Assembly: GCA_027563935.2 (NCBI GenBank)
Contig: CM050446.2
Span: 29,825,501-29,889,500 of the forward strand
Direction of reading: 5' to 3'
Source: Costus lasius
Lineage: Eukaryota > Streptophyta > Magnoliopsida > Zingiberales > Costaceae
Length of the DNA: 64,000 nt
Below, in pieces: positions 51,153 through 62,265 of the stretch; the first letter of the stretch is position 1, and each line of letters starts with the position of its first letter. Under the pieces are notes generated by a model. The model had not been told where the DNA came from, did no database searches, and worked only from the letters and a program-made list of their open reading frames with translations. The position numbers and the translations under genes are program-made.

Positions 51153-52540
51153 CTCAGGTTTAGTAGGTAATTTTCGAGGGGGTCTGTAAGAACTACTAGC
51201 TTGTTGAGCAATTTGATTTTCTCAGATTTTATTGTGGGTTGTTAAAGATCCTACTTGTGAAGCTAATTGACTAACCATTTCTTTGAGATCTTCAATTTCC
51301 TTATTTTTATTTTTGCATGAACTGATTTTGATTAGCCATCATCTTTTCAAGCATGGACTCAATGTTTGAATTCTAATTTGAATTTTGATTTTGATTTGGA
51401 TTTGGCCTTTGTTATCCTTTGTTTTCAGTTTATCCCCCTACATTACTATTGTTTTTCTAAGATAAGTTGGGGTGATTTCTCCATCCAGGGTTGTAGGTGC
51501 TAGCATAGGGATCATTGTTTCTACCTTGATTATAGTTCCCTAATGCATTAACATGTTCACTATCCTGACTAGTAATGACTTTACAATCTTCAGAAACATG
51601 ACCATTGTTACCACATATATCACAAACAAGAGATGATGAAATAACAGCAGTTTGCATCTTAAATGAATCAAATCTGTTACATAAAGAGTCTACCTTCTCT
51701 GCCAAGGTGCGCCATCAATCACTTTCATTCTTACCTTGGGAAGGTTTATAAAGCACTCCTCTCTCTGAAGTCCACTGGTTATGATTCAAAGCCATCACTC
51801 CAAGCAATTTGAAAGCATTATCAATGGTTTTGCTCATCAGAGCTCCTCTTGCAACAGTATCAACAGTTAGTCTGGTATTATAAAGCAAACCATTATAAAA
51901 AGTATGAATTAAAACCCAGTTCTCAATGCCGTGGTGAGGACACTTCCATTGTAAATCATTGAACTGCTCCCATGCCTCACTAAAAGATTTTCCATCCCTC
52001 TATTGAAAGCTTGAAATCTGATTTCTCATTTGGATGGTCTTGCTTGGTGGGAAATATTTCATCAAGAAGGCATTTGACAGTTGCTCCCATGTAGTGAAAG
52101 TACCGGTAAGTTGTGCTTCAAGCCAAGATCGCGCTCGGTCCCTAAGAGAAAAAGGAAATAATCTCAATTTTAGTGCATCGTTAGAAGCTCCATTAATCTT
52201 AATTGTATCACAAAGTTCAAGAAATAAAGAAAGGTGTTGGTTAGGATCTTCAAGAGGAGATCCTCCAAACTATTTCTGTTGAATCATGGAAAGAAAAGCA
52301 GGCTTGATTTCAAAGTTATTAGCCTCTATGACCGGTCTAGCAATGCTAGAATGAATCTCTCGTGGATTAGGGGCTGCATAGTCCCTAAGTGATCTTTGTT
52401 CTGCCATGGTCACTTTTACAATTTATTCTTGTTGTCTTTCTTCAAATCTCAACTTCTTGCATAGTCTAAGAGTTTTGTTTGTCTCAGGATCAAAAGGTAC
52501 AAGAGGTCCTGATCTAAGATTCCTGTGCATGAAAAGTAGA
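51153..52540 (-). pseudogene. Gyp4 gag
   Basis: Reading leftwards: RNLRSGPLVPFDPETNKTL after a TTCATGCACAGG acceptor-like site, then MAEQRSLRDYAAPNPREIHS, NNFEIKPAFLSMIQQK, a stop (plus-strand CTA at 52270-52272), FGGSPLEDPNQHLSLFLELC, SLRDRARSWLEAQLTGTFTT, KYFPPSKTIQMRNQISSF, NTRLTVDTVARGALMSKTID, and a zinc knuckle with all four ligands (CDICGNNGHVSEDC) at 51640-51600. Several further stops follow in the glutamine/asparagine-rich tail. The uninterrupted gag order here proves the insertions in Gyp3. The stop before FGGSP is at the same codon as in Gyp3. Confidence 0.88.
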
Positions 52541-52634
52541 TAAATCAAATGATTTCAAGAGAAAGGAAAATAAATAGAAAATAAAACCTAGTCTAGCAAT
52601 ATTCTCAATATCTTCAATACTGACAAAACCAAGG

Positions 52635-52652
52635 TCCCCGGCAACGGCGCCA
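52635..52652 (-). other. Gyp4 primer-binding site (tRNA-Asp)
   Basis: The plus strand reads TCCCCGGCAACGGCGCCA, a full 18-base match to the plant tRNA-Asp 3' end including CCA. Five bases separate it from the LTR. Confidence 0.95.
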
Positions 52653-52657
52653 AAAAT

Positions 52658-54597
52658 TGTTGTATCCCAACAAGTAGCTAGACAGAAACTTAGCTCTAGC
52701 GTTGCCGCCAAAGACTTGTTATGTCCAAAAACCTGTTGTGTCCGCAAGTGCACGGATACTCGAAGTAATAAAAAATATCAATCCCACAGAGACCTTGTTT
52801 GTCAAGTACCGAATAATTGAGTTCTCACTATCTAGGCAATCGAAAACTATGCAGGTGAATTATCGAAAGCTAACGAAAATACTAGAGAGAGACATTGGGA
52901 CTAGGGTTTCATCTGCTTTGATTTCTATGACTAGATATGAATAGCAATTCGTCAATTTAATTTTATCATGATAAAGACATAATTTACTTCATAAAAGGAT
53001 TATCTCACTTTCGTGCAGACAACCATGTAGGGACCGATCCTCGCTTTCACGCAAGATCTATCCCAAGCTGAAAATAAGTAAATCATCCATCGAAGAACTC
53101 AAGGATCACTTTCGTGCATCTGAATTCTAAGTGGATCAGTTCTAGTGGAATCTCAAGGATCACTTTCGTGCATCCGAGTCTCAACACAAGTTCTACTTAT
53201 GGTTTTCCAACATTCCGATCCTTGCTTTTGCACAAGATCTTCCCATTTGACAAAATAACTCAATCCTATATTCTTTTTATCAAACATGGCAATTATTATT
53301 CTAAAATCAGGAAATAAGAACTAACCTAATTTTTACAGTGAGTTCCTATTATCCAATTTTAGGGTTCCAAGTTCTCAAGCAAGTCACTTTTCAGTCTATT
53401 GCGAAAACTCTAGAATCATGCAAGATAATAAGAAAACTATGGAGAATCATAGAGCAATCTATCACATAAGTAGAATCATCATAATAAAATTATTCTAATG
53501 AAAATAAAAGTTATCTAGTCATTAAGAAATCAAAGGGAATTACTCCCCCATGTCCCACAAAAGGTTTAACCTAGCATGGAGAAAAGATTACAATAAATCA
53601 TAGTTTATAGCGATCAAAAATCAAAAAGAAAAGGGAAGAATGAATAACCACACGGCTGTAATGAAAATTACTTTTATTACAGCCATAATAATCAAGCGTG
53701 AATAGTGCTGGCACTGGGTTCTTTGTCGATTTCTTCTCCGATCAAGATCCTTTCATGCTGAAACTTCTGGGGTATGTTCTCTGGCTCCAGGCAAAGCTTC
53801 CCTTCAAATTTCAGGGCCAGAGATGCGTTGTATGCTTCCCGGCGGTGAAACCTAGGTCAGCGGCATAAAAGTCGATTTCTCCTTTGTCAGAGGATGAAAA
53901 TTAGGGCTTTTGGTGTCTCCTTCTTCGTCTCATAGAAGGCTCCCTTTTTGTTTCTTACAGCTTTTGATTTAATGGTCTGGATCGTTTGCAATCGATCCGG
54001 AAAAAATTGGACTAAAATTTGACCATGAAAATCGCGTCTCTAGGTTGTAATTACGACCGTAAAAATGATTACGGCACTGCCGTAATTTAAGTCGAGTTCT
54101 CGGGTGGAAATTTGTTAGGAATTACGGTACCGTGAAATACTTTATGGTGGTGTCGTATTTTCACCGAAAGTTTCTGGTCGGAAAGCGCTCCAAATTACGG
54201 CCCATGAAAATCCTTACAGTAGTGCCGTAATTTCTGAAAATCTTTCTGGATGAAAAATTCCCAAATTACGGCAGTGCTCTGATATTACGGTAGCCGTCAA
54301 AATTACAATACCGTAATATAGATTACGGCCCTGCCGTAATTTGGTCTGAAGCTCCAATCTTCATGAAATTTATCGTGTAATCTCCTCTTGATGGTGGGAA
54401 CTCATCCATGCATCTGTATTGCTTGAAAACACCTAAAAATCATGCCTTTTTGCCTGAAAATCATCAAAACCCAAAAAGAGTGTAGATTCTACAGAATTTG
54501 ATAAAAAAAAGGCATAAAAATGAGCAAAGGTTCATGAATTTGACACAAAAAGATATATGAAATGACATGAAATTTACTATAAATTTCAGTGTCATCA
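52658..54597 (-). repeat. Gyp4 5' LTR
   Basis: Matches 44158-46090. A palindrome array lies at 54045-54340, 257 bases from the LTR start, and the GCACGAAAGTGA-type repeats lie at 53010-53240. Confidence 0.92.
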
Positions 54598-55430
54598 TTC
54601 GTCATGCTGAGTTATTCTTTCTTTGGGGTATGCTTCATGGTTATATGGTAGATGTGGCTTTCTTCTTCATGAAAAATCTTGATAAAGTGGCTAGGGCCAA
54701 GAGAGGATCGATAGTGATAGGAGAGTTTCTTACTCCTATAGCATTATTTTTAGGAATTGAGCCCTACGGGATCGAGGTTGCTAGGGGCAACGCAAGGATA
54801 GACATCGAATCTTGAGTTGCCATGAAGTTGATTGTATGAGATGGCAACATATATTGCTTGATCTTGTAGCCTGGGCTTCCCACATTGTCATTACCTAACC
54901 CTGGACGGACCTCAGTGCAAAATCTTGAGAATTGGAAGTTGTCACCGAACTGCGTATCTTATGCCACACCTGCACCAGAGACATTAGTACCACCACCACC
55001 TACTACTTGGGGTGATGACCCATTTGGTATGGGCATCGATTCCTCACCACCTAGAGCCATAGATCCGCCACCGCATGGAGCCACTGGATCATCTTCACAT
55101 CACGCAGCTCTAGATCAGAGTGATTGGTAGAGTTACCGAGACCCAAGGTTTCAGGCTCTCTCTGCACAGATGTACAGATAGGAGCAGCGCATGGAGAAGA
55201 TGATGGGTGCCATGGGGAGGATGTCCGATCAGATGAGTCACATCCACTTGGATGTCGAAGCATTGGGGAACTACATGGAAGACATGGGGAATTTTCTCTA
55301 TGATCGTTTCGGCTTCGAAGACTCCAAGAGGGGTGGTATCTACGGCGATGCAGGTGAGGGAGTTTCTCATGATCCCATGGACACTACTCAGGCCGAGAGG
55401 GACGACAAGGAGACGCATTCAGATGAGTAG
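54598..55430 (+). pseudogene. Gyp3 post-pol ORF, second part
   Basis: Continues from 44157 as RHAELFFLWGMLHGYMVDVA, DKVARAKRGSIVIGEFLTPI, LGIEPYGIEVARGNARIDIE, with stops at VAMKLIV and nearby. A proline-rich linker follows (TPAPETLVPPPPTTWGDDPF), then a coiled-coil-like segment (EKMMGAMGRMSDQMSHIHLD), NYMEDMGNFLYDRFGFEDSK and an acidic end THSDE at 55430. The layout equals the Gyp4 copy, so linker and coiled coil belong to the protein. Function unknown. Confidence 0.82.
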
Positions 55431-55802
55431 GATCTTGTGAGTATCTTATTCTTATTCCCATGCTTTGCTTGTGTTTACTGATTGATATCGATCTTATACT
55501 TGTGTAGGGAAGGATGACTTTGTCATGCTTCTTGTGTCCTACTGCTATAGATCCTCGCCTCTTAGTTTTTATTGCTATATACTTTCGATATGGTTGTATT
55601 GGGTTGATATTGACACTTGTTTGATGAAGATTCAATATGGTTGTACTTGATGTTCTTGTGATACTTAATTCTGTTTGATGATGATTTGATATTTTGGATT
55701 GATATTCTGTGTGTTATGAATTGATGATGATTACTGTTATTATGCCTATGTGGTTTGTTTATTCATGAAAATGCAGCCATTATCTTGCCGAAATTTTTCT
55801 TG

Positions 55803-55844
<42 letters not shown>

Positions 55845-56359
55845 GAATTGTGATTAGGATTAGACCTATTATGTTGAATTTATTTCTCTAATACATATCT
55901 ACCTATTGAGATTTTTCATTGATTGATAAATGATATTTTGGGTGAACATATTATTTGATGAGTTTGATTTCAAAGTTAAGCTATTTCTTTAAATAAAATC
56001 AGCATAGGAGTGTAATTCTTGAATTGATATTAATAGATTAATTTAGTTGATATTCATGCTATTTGCTATTTGTTGGGAAGAAAGGTTCCTTGATCCAAAT
56101 AAAGTGAGGACTCCCCTACTTGGCACTATGTAAAATCGGCAGTGGTACCGAAGGACATGGGTTGAAGTAATAAAGAGAAAAAGCATGTATCTATGTGGAT
56201 GCAAGCCATGGAGAGGAATCGATCCACATTAACTCCACTATCTTTGGAAAATTCTTTCCACTAATAGGACATGAGTTATATTGCATTGATTATGTGATCA
56301 ATGTACTCTAACTTCGTCACTAGAAAAAAAGGTGGTAGTCGAATTAGAGAATGTGGACG
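55431..56359 (+). other. Gyp3 3' non-coding region
   Basis: No ORF. GTGAGTAT at 55437-55444 directly follows the ORF stop, as in Gyp4. It contains a TA microsatellite and, from about 56070, sequence matching the Gyp1 3' region (480-770). It is broken off by Cop4 at 56360, about 350 bases before the LTR would start. Confidence 0.75.
55806..55841. repeat. TA microsatellite
   Basis: About 17 uninterrupted TA dinucleotides, preceded by GATAA. Not present in the Gyp1 or Gyp4 3' regions. Confidence 0.9.
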
Positions 56360-58455
56360 TGTTGGGAAACCACAGGGACATTTTACAATTTTCAGAGCCA
56401 TGGACATACATTTTACGCAGCGGAAGAATGTCCCTGAAACAGGCTAGTCCCAAAAACCCAGTGAAGATCTCTTGCGAGGGGGTCGACACGATGTGATAGT
56501 AAGTACCTTTAAGCAATTAGAAGCCGATGTCGATGAAGGCGCCCAAGTGTTCGCCCTCTGCAGTCTCACACACACGGATTCCTCAAGTTTTCTTCTTCCT
56601 CGCCCGGTGCTAGCCTCGGGAAGAAGATCCATGCCTTAGGAGAGTCCTCCAAGCAACTTGCGCCACCACCAAGATGTGATGCGCCAAGGAGATGGAAGGA
56701 GAAGAGAACGCCGCAAGCCTTCTTGTTCCTTTGCGCCAAGGAAAGGAAAAGGAGAAGCATGCTTGCGCCCTTGATGGAAGAAGAAGAGCTCTAAGCTTCT
56801 CCAAGCCGTCGCCCTCTAATGCTTCACGCCTCCAAAGAATTAGCATCATGAAGAGAGGGGGCGGCAAGGGCTTATTTATAGGAGCAAGAGGCGGTTAGGG
56901 GAGAATGGCAAGTGTTGACAATTAGGGCATGATTCTAGGAGATTATCCAATCAAATATATTGATTAAATCTCCACTCCCATATGCGCCTAAGACTTGCCA
57001 AAGCAAGCATCAGCCATATGCGCCCATATCATGCCATATGAGGCATTAATCCCATCCATGCGCCTAGACCTAGTCAAGGCAATATGATGGATTGCCTAAT
57101 GTGGCTTGGGCGCAAGTCCTAATCCAATTAGGACTCTAATTATGTTAATAATCAGCCCACAATTGTCAAACACAATCCAATCAATTATCTTGTGTGATTT
57201 AATTAAATCCAATTTGATTTAATCACCTAGGAGATACCAAACAAGGCATAGGCGCAAATTCTAGTCCAACTAGAATCCCATATGCGCCTATCCCATTAAT
57301 TCATCCCCATTATACCCTTTAAGCCTCTTAGCCCTTCAATACAACTTATTAGCAAGCCCAACTAAGCAATGTGCCAAGCCCAAAGTCCATTATGCATGTT
57401 AACCAAGCTATTGGATCCAATCCAATTTAACCCATGGTTAAATGAGGCTAACCATGGTTAATTTGATCGATATGCCAAAAACGGAAGTTGGCCCCAATAA
57501 GTTTCTTCCATCTCATCAGGCCCATTGGCGCTGATGAAATCTCCCAAATAGATCAGAGTTATCCAATAACTCGATCTAAAGGCTACCCGATCAATATGAA
57601 AACTCGAGTATCAAGGTGTGCGACCCTGTAGGTTCCTCTAACGCTGGCAGTGCTGACCAAAGGTCATCACAAGCAGTGAGTGGCACCTAGCAGTGCATCG
57701 CTGCTACCCAGGTTATTGGAATGGATATCGACATCGACATCCCCATCATCGCAACTAGGTACAGATGCATTACAGTCTCTTTGCCGAACTGATATCCGAT
57801 TGGACAAGTGTGTCACCACTTGTTTTCATCCAATCACATGGCTATGACTAGAACAGGTTCTCACCTGGGTATGGCCATACACTCTCAGTCATAGAACCAT
57901 AGAGGAGCTCCATGGATATCATACTTCCCTTAGGAAGGGGCAAATCCTATGTCTGTCCATTGACCTTCTCATATGGGCCGTGACATGCTCAATAACAACT
58001 GTTATAACCTCCGAACTACGGCGAGGTGTTAGGTTGTATCAAAGCAAGTCCCTAACCATATAGAATGATCAATGACCTCAAGTCAAGGGATCAATGCATC
58101 TCCTGTCACTTGTGAGGATAACTCATGACACCAAGTCATAGCCTCATAGCGGGTCTATCTAGTATATCCTCCAATGATACACCCATGTGTCTGCGTTAGC
58201 ACCACGTGCCTAACCAGCCCACATACCAGTCTCACAAGTACCAGAGCTGTCCCATATCCACTCATGTACATCGACTAGGGATAATCATTTGAGCACAGAT
58301 CCAGTCTGTCTCCAGGGACATTATCATGTAAGTACACAATCGCAGGTGTAGACAAACAATGATAACGACAATGCCAGAAAGATATATATATTAATATCAG
58401 AGTCAAGTAGTACAAAGTTGGACCAAAACTAGGTCCTAGGGCATATACACCAACA
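56360..58455 (-). repeat. Cop4 3' LTR
   Basis: 2096 bp, TGTTGGTGTATATGCC at 58455 to GGTTTCCCAACA at 56360 in element orientation. The terminal stem reads CAGGGACATT with AATGTCCCTG (56427-56436 and 56373-56382), a paired change from the Cop2/Cop3 stem. TATAAATA is on the minus strand at 56873-56880. Confidence 0.92.
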
Positions 58456-58996
58456 ATCTCCCACTTGCACTAAGACCTAGAGGTTGAGCAACCTCAACCC
58501 CATATCTCTAGTACGACCATCATGCTTCTGCTGCGCCAAAGCCTTGGTCAGTGGGTCTGCTAGATTGCTCTCTGTGTCAACTCTACTAATCTTGACATTA
58601 CCTCGATCAATGATCTTTCTGATCAGGTGAAATCTCCTGAGTATGCGTTTGGACCTTTGATGAGACCGTGGTTCCTTAGCATCTGCAGTTCCCATTGTTG
58701 TCATAGTAGAGCTCAATGGGATCCATTGCACTTGGAACCACCTGAAGTTTAGAAAAGAACTTCCTGATCCAAACGGCTTCATTGGCTGCCTCAGAAGCAA
58801 CCACATACTCAGCCTCGGTTGTAGAATTAGCTATGGTGGATTGCTTGAAGCTCTTCGAGCATACAGCACCTCCAACCATCTTAAACAAATAGCCGGTCTG
58901 CGATCTGAAGTCGTCAGGATCAGACTGGAACGACTCATCAGTGAAGCCCTGCACACTGAGTTCTTCCTGTCCCCGTAGACTTTATAGAATAAATCC
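58456..58996 (-). pseudogene. Cop4 RNase H, frameshifted
   Basis: AAGTGGGAGAT polypurine tract, then NLADPLTKALAQQKHDGRTR and HILRRFHLIRKIIDRGNVKI in one frame, YVVASEAANEAVWIRKFFSK and IELYYDNNGNCRC in another. Both frame changes (after NNG, and after EYPERD) are at the same codons as in Cop2. Confidence 0.87.
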
Positions 58997-59992
58997 TTAG
59001 TCCCTTTCAGGATACTCAAGGATATTCTTTACAGCCACCCAGTGCTGTAAACTAGGATTGGATTGGTATCGGCTGGTTATGCTCACAGCATAAGCCACAA
59101 CTGGTCTAGTACACAACATTGCATACACGATCGATCCCACCGCCGAAGCATAGGGCACTCGACTCATGTCATCTCTCTCAGCCTCTGTGTTGGTACACTG
59201 GTTCTTTGAGAGAGTAAGGCCATGTCTCACTGGAAGGTATCCCTTCTTGGATTGCTCCAAGTTGAACCTCTCCAGGACCTTATCAATGTGGGTACTATGA
59301 CTAAGGGCCAAGAGCATCTTGGATCTATCCCGGTAGATCCTCACGCCCAGAATATAGGCGGCCTCCCCTAAGTCTTTCATCTCAAAACATTTCCCCAACC
59401 ATGTCTTCACAGCTTGAAGACTAGGGATGTCGTTTCCGATGAGCAGTATGTCATCGACATACATGACCAGAAAAGTCACCAAGCTCCCACTGAATTTTCT
59501 GTATACACAGGCGTCATCTTCACTTTTGATAAAGCTATAATCTCTCACAGCTTCATCAAACTGGAGATTCTAACTTCGAGATGCTTGCTTTAATCCATAA
59601 ATGGATTTCTTTAGCCTGCAGACTTTACTAGTATCTGCAGGATGGATGAAGTCATTAGGTTGTGTCATATACACATCCTTAGTTAGCTTCCCGTTAAGGA
59701 ACGCTGTCTTCACATCCATCTGCCATATCTCATAGTCATGATATGCAGCTATAGCAAGCAGAATCTGAATGGATTTGATCATGGCAACTGGCGAGAAGGT
59801 TTCATCATAGTCCACCCCGTGGACTTGTTTAAATCCTTTAGCCACTAGTCTACCCTTATAGGTAACTATTTTGCCATCCATGTCTGGCTTCCTCTTGAAG
59901 ACCCATTTACACCCTATGGGTTTTACCTTATCAGGCAGCTCAACCAAATCCCAGACTTGGTTAGCCGACATGGAATCCATCTCGGATCGCAT
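58997..59992 (-). pseudogene. Cop4 reverse transcriptase
   Basis: The right part (59570-59992) has EMDSMSANQVWDLVELPDKV, YKGRLVAKGFKQVHGVDYDE and motif A intact as WQMDVKTAFLNG. A stop follows YGLKQASRS. The left part (58997-59548) has the YVDD box in VMYVDDILLIGNDIP, LGVRIYRDRSKMLLALSHST and SAVGSIVYAMLCTRPVVAYA. Unlike Cop3, the first catalytic aspartate is preserved. Confidence 0.9.
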
Positions 59993-61248
59993 GGCCTCAA
60001 GCCATCTCTCGGAGTCCGGTCCACTGACCGCCTCATCATAGGTTCTGGGTTCATCCTCAATGATGAAGATCCCATCGTGTTGGGTCGGCAGCGACCCGTA
60101 CCTCTCAGGTGCACGACGAATCCTCCCAGACCTACGTGGGGCCTGTGTCTGAGCCTCAGGTTGCCTAGCAACCGGTGTAGGTGGCTCAGGTTCCCATCTC
60201 TATGTCTTGTGGTTGCACTTGGACCTCGTCCAAGTCAAACTTCCTCCCACTAACTTCTTTCATGAGAAATTCTTTCTCTAGAAAGACCGCACCCCGAGCA
60301 ACAAAAACTTTGTTCTCGGTGGGAATATAGAAGTAGTAACCCTTAGTCTCCTTAGGGTACCCCAGAAACATACACTTATCAGATCTAGGTTCTAGCTTGC
60401 TAGAATCCAGACGTTTGACATAAGCCTCACATCCCTAGATCCTGATAAAAGTGAAATTAGGGCGTCTCCCATTCCATACCTCGTATGGAATCTTTGAGAC
60501 ACTCTTAGATGGAACATTATTCAGTTTTAGAGAAGCTTTTTCAAGTGCATGTCCCCAGAATGAGGGAGGTAGAGTTGCATGACTCATCATAGACCGAACT
60601 ATGTCCAACAAGGTTCGATTTCTCCTTTCAGATACACCATTCTACCGAGGTGCTCTAGGAGGAGTGAGTTGGGATAGGATCCCACACTTACTCAGATAGT
60701 CAAAGAATTCACTGCTCAGGTGCTCTCCATCACGATCTGATCGAAGATCCTTAAAGGATCTACCAAGCTGGTTCTCTACTTCATGTCTGAACTCCTTAAA
60801 TTTCTCAAAGGATTCAGACTCATGTCTCATCATGTAGACATAACCATATCTACTGAAGTCATCAGTAAATGTGATGAAGTAGTTATACCCTCCTTTGGCT
60901 TGTTTATTGAATAGCCCACACACATCACTATGTATGAGATCCAACAAACCTCCTGCCCTCTCAACAATCTTGGTGAAGGGCGTCCTTGTCATTTTCCCTA
61001 ATAAACAAGTCTCACATGTATCAAGTTCCTCCAAGGAACTCGAATCTAGCAACCCATTTGCATGGAGTTGTCGAATGTGATTCTTGTTTATATGGGCTAA
61101 TCGACAATGCCGTAGGAAAGCACCAACTGAACCACTCAGTTTGGTCCTTTTATTATTTATGTTACAAATAGAGCTAACCATTTCCAAGACATGCGGACCA
61201 TTGCACAAAGTACCCTTCCCATAAAACATGTTTGCAAAAGAAAAAGAA
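59993..61248 (-). pseudogene. Cop4 integrase and linker
   Basis: The N-terminal frame (60642-61229) has FYGKGTLCNGPHVLEM, zinc-domain HCRLAHINKNHIRQLHANGL and DTCETCLLGKMTRTPF, and core LIHSDVCGLF and LRSDRDGEHLS, where the family has RGGEYLS. It ends at LTPPRAPR. The remainder is broken; YPKETKGYYFYIPTENKVFV and EVSGRKFDLDEVQVQPQD lie in 60186-60371. The linker to RT (SGRIRRAPERYG-like) is out of frame around 60100. Confidence 0.87.
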
Positions 61249-62216
61249 CAGCGCTAAGGACCATTGCATTGTTCATCGCGACTTCAAGGCAAATTACGGC
61301 GTGTAATTTAGATTACAGCTCGGTTTTGTAACTTTTACTTCTCCGTTACAATTTATAATCATTCAAAAACCATGTTTTGCTTTAATTCTTCCATCATGCT
61401 AGCTTAAACCTTCCTTTGGGACATGGGGGTTTAATCCCCTTGATATTTCAATGACTAGATGATTTTTTTTCTTACATCAATATATTTTTGGTATGGTAAT
61501 TTTACATAAGTGATTTATGTCTGTAATTGTTTCTAGTATCATTGCATTAACATGTTTTAGAGTTTTGTGTTATGGACTGAGAAGATGATATCACGAAACT
61601 TAGAACCCTAAAATTTATAATAGGAACTCATCGTAAGAGATTAGTTGTGTTATTATTTTTAGATTTTAGAAGTTTAACTCTTGTTGATGTCATGACCTAG
61701 AGATTATTACTGTTTTAGACTTGAAAACATGCTAGAGATAGATGTTGAATTGTTAGAACCCCTTAAGTAAAACCTGTTAAACTAAGGTACGAGAGTGCTT
61801 AGTTTTGCTTGAGATCTTGATATTAAGATGGATTGCATGAAAGTGATTCTTAAATCTCTTTGATCAAAGTTTACTTTTATTAAACATTGAATGGATCTTG
61901 CACGAGAGTGAGGATCATTCTTTGTAGATTAACTGCGTGAGAGCGAGTTAATTTCTTTATTAAGTAAGTTATATTTTTACCATAACGAAAATAGATTGAT
62001 GAATCTTTAATTATATCTAGTCATAAATATTAAGGTGGATAAACCCCTAGTCACAATTCTCTCACTCTGATTTTCTGTATACCGTTCGATCGTTATTTTC
62101 ATAATTCTCGATTCGCTTAGCTAGTGAAAACTCAATTTGTCAGTACTTAACAACGAGGTCTCTGTGGTTCGATATCTTAAATATTACTTCGAGTATCCAT
62201 GCACTTGCGGACAACA
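61249..62216 (+). repeat. Gyp3 3' LTR remnant
   Basis: Matches the second half of the 5' LTR (15487-16434) with about 5% differences. It ends GCGGACAACA; the next bases are ATA and then GCCAG. The palindrome-array half of this LTR is missing, removed with the Cop4 5' half. Degenerate GCATGAAAGTGA-type repeats are at 61830-61950. Confidence 0.9.
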
Positions 62217-62265
62217 ATAGCCAGCCCTAGGCCTTCTCATGGTTAGCCCGTAAACCCTAGACTCC
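62217..62265. other. Short spacer between Gyp3 and Gyp5
   Basis: 49 bases of unclear origin. GCCAG at 62220-62224 repeats 14618-14622. The rest may continue Cop1, but it is too short and decayed to prove. Confidence 0.4.

Larger units (their letters stand above)
44153..54602 (-). mobile_element. Gyp4: gypsy element without RT, RNase H or integrase
   Basis: Flanked by TTCAT (44153-44157) and TTCGT (54598-54602), a duplication with one CpG-type change. LTRs 44158-46090 (1933 bp) and 52658-54597 (1940 bp) differ by several percent. Internally, reading leftwards: perfect tRNA-Asp PBS, gag with zinc knuckle, protease, then directly the phrase that normally follows pol, a palindrome array, the post-pol ORF, and the 3' region. 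The whole RT to integrase block is absent, yet the protease frame ends AKGSS, like the Gyp1 integrase end (VKGSS). It resembles gag-only (TR-GAG-like) non-autonomous elements, with an extra ORF. Confidence 0.93.
56360..61248 (-). mobile_element. Cop4: truncated Ty1/copia element
   Basis: Contains a full 3' LTR (56360-58455) and pol back to the start of integrase, then ends abruptly at 61248 inside the codons for SFSFANMFYGK. Protease, gag, leader and 5' LTR are missing, and the sequence continues directly as the second half of the Gyp3 3' LTR. One deletion probably removed the Cop4 5' half together with the first half of that LTR. Same family as Cop2 and Cop3. Confidence 0.92.
14623..62219 (+). 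mobile_element. Gyp3: Athila-like gypsy element, host to five younger insertions
   Basis: Pieces in order: 5' LTR 14623-16434, leader and gag 16435-20448 (with a TIR element and a solo LTR inside), gag end and pol 38984-42609, palindrome-rich spacer and post-pol ORF to 44157, the rest of that ORF and 3' region 54598-56359, and a 3' LTR remnant 61249-62216. The reading order and protein identity are restored exactly when the nested elements are taken out. GCCAG flanks the element (14618-14622 and 62220-62224), but three extra bases separate the right copy from the usual CA end, so that duplication is tentative. Coding is broken at many places. Confidence 0.92.

Noticed and set aside
52635..52652. 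Possible tRNA-Asp gene from an exact 18-base 3' end match
   Set aside because: Only the 3' end is present, next to an LTR border; no cloverleaf arms precede it. It is a primer-binding site.
62217..62224. Firm claim of GCCAG as the Gyp3 target duplication
   Set aside because: Three extra bases (ATA) separate it from the canonical CA end; kept as tentative only.
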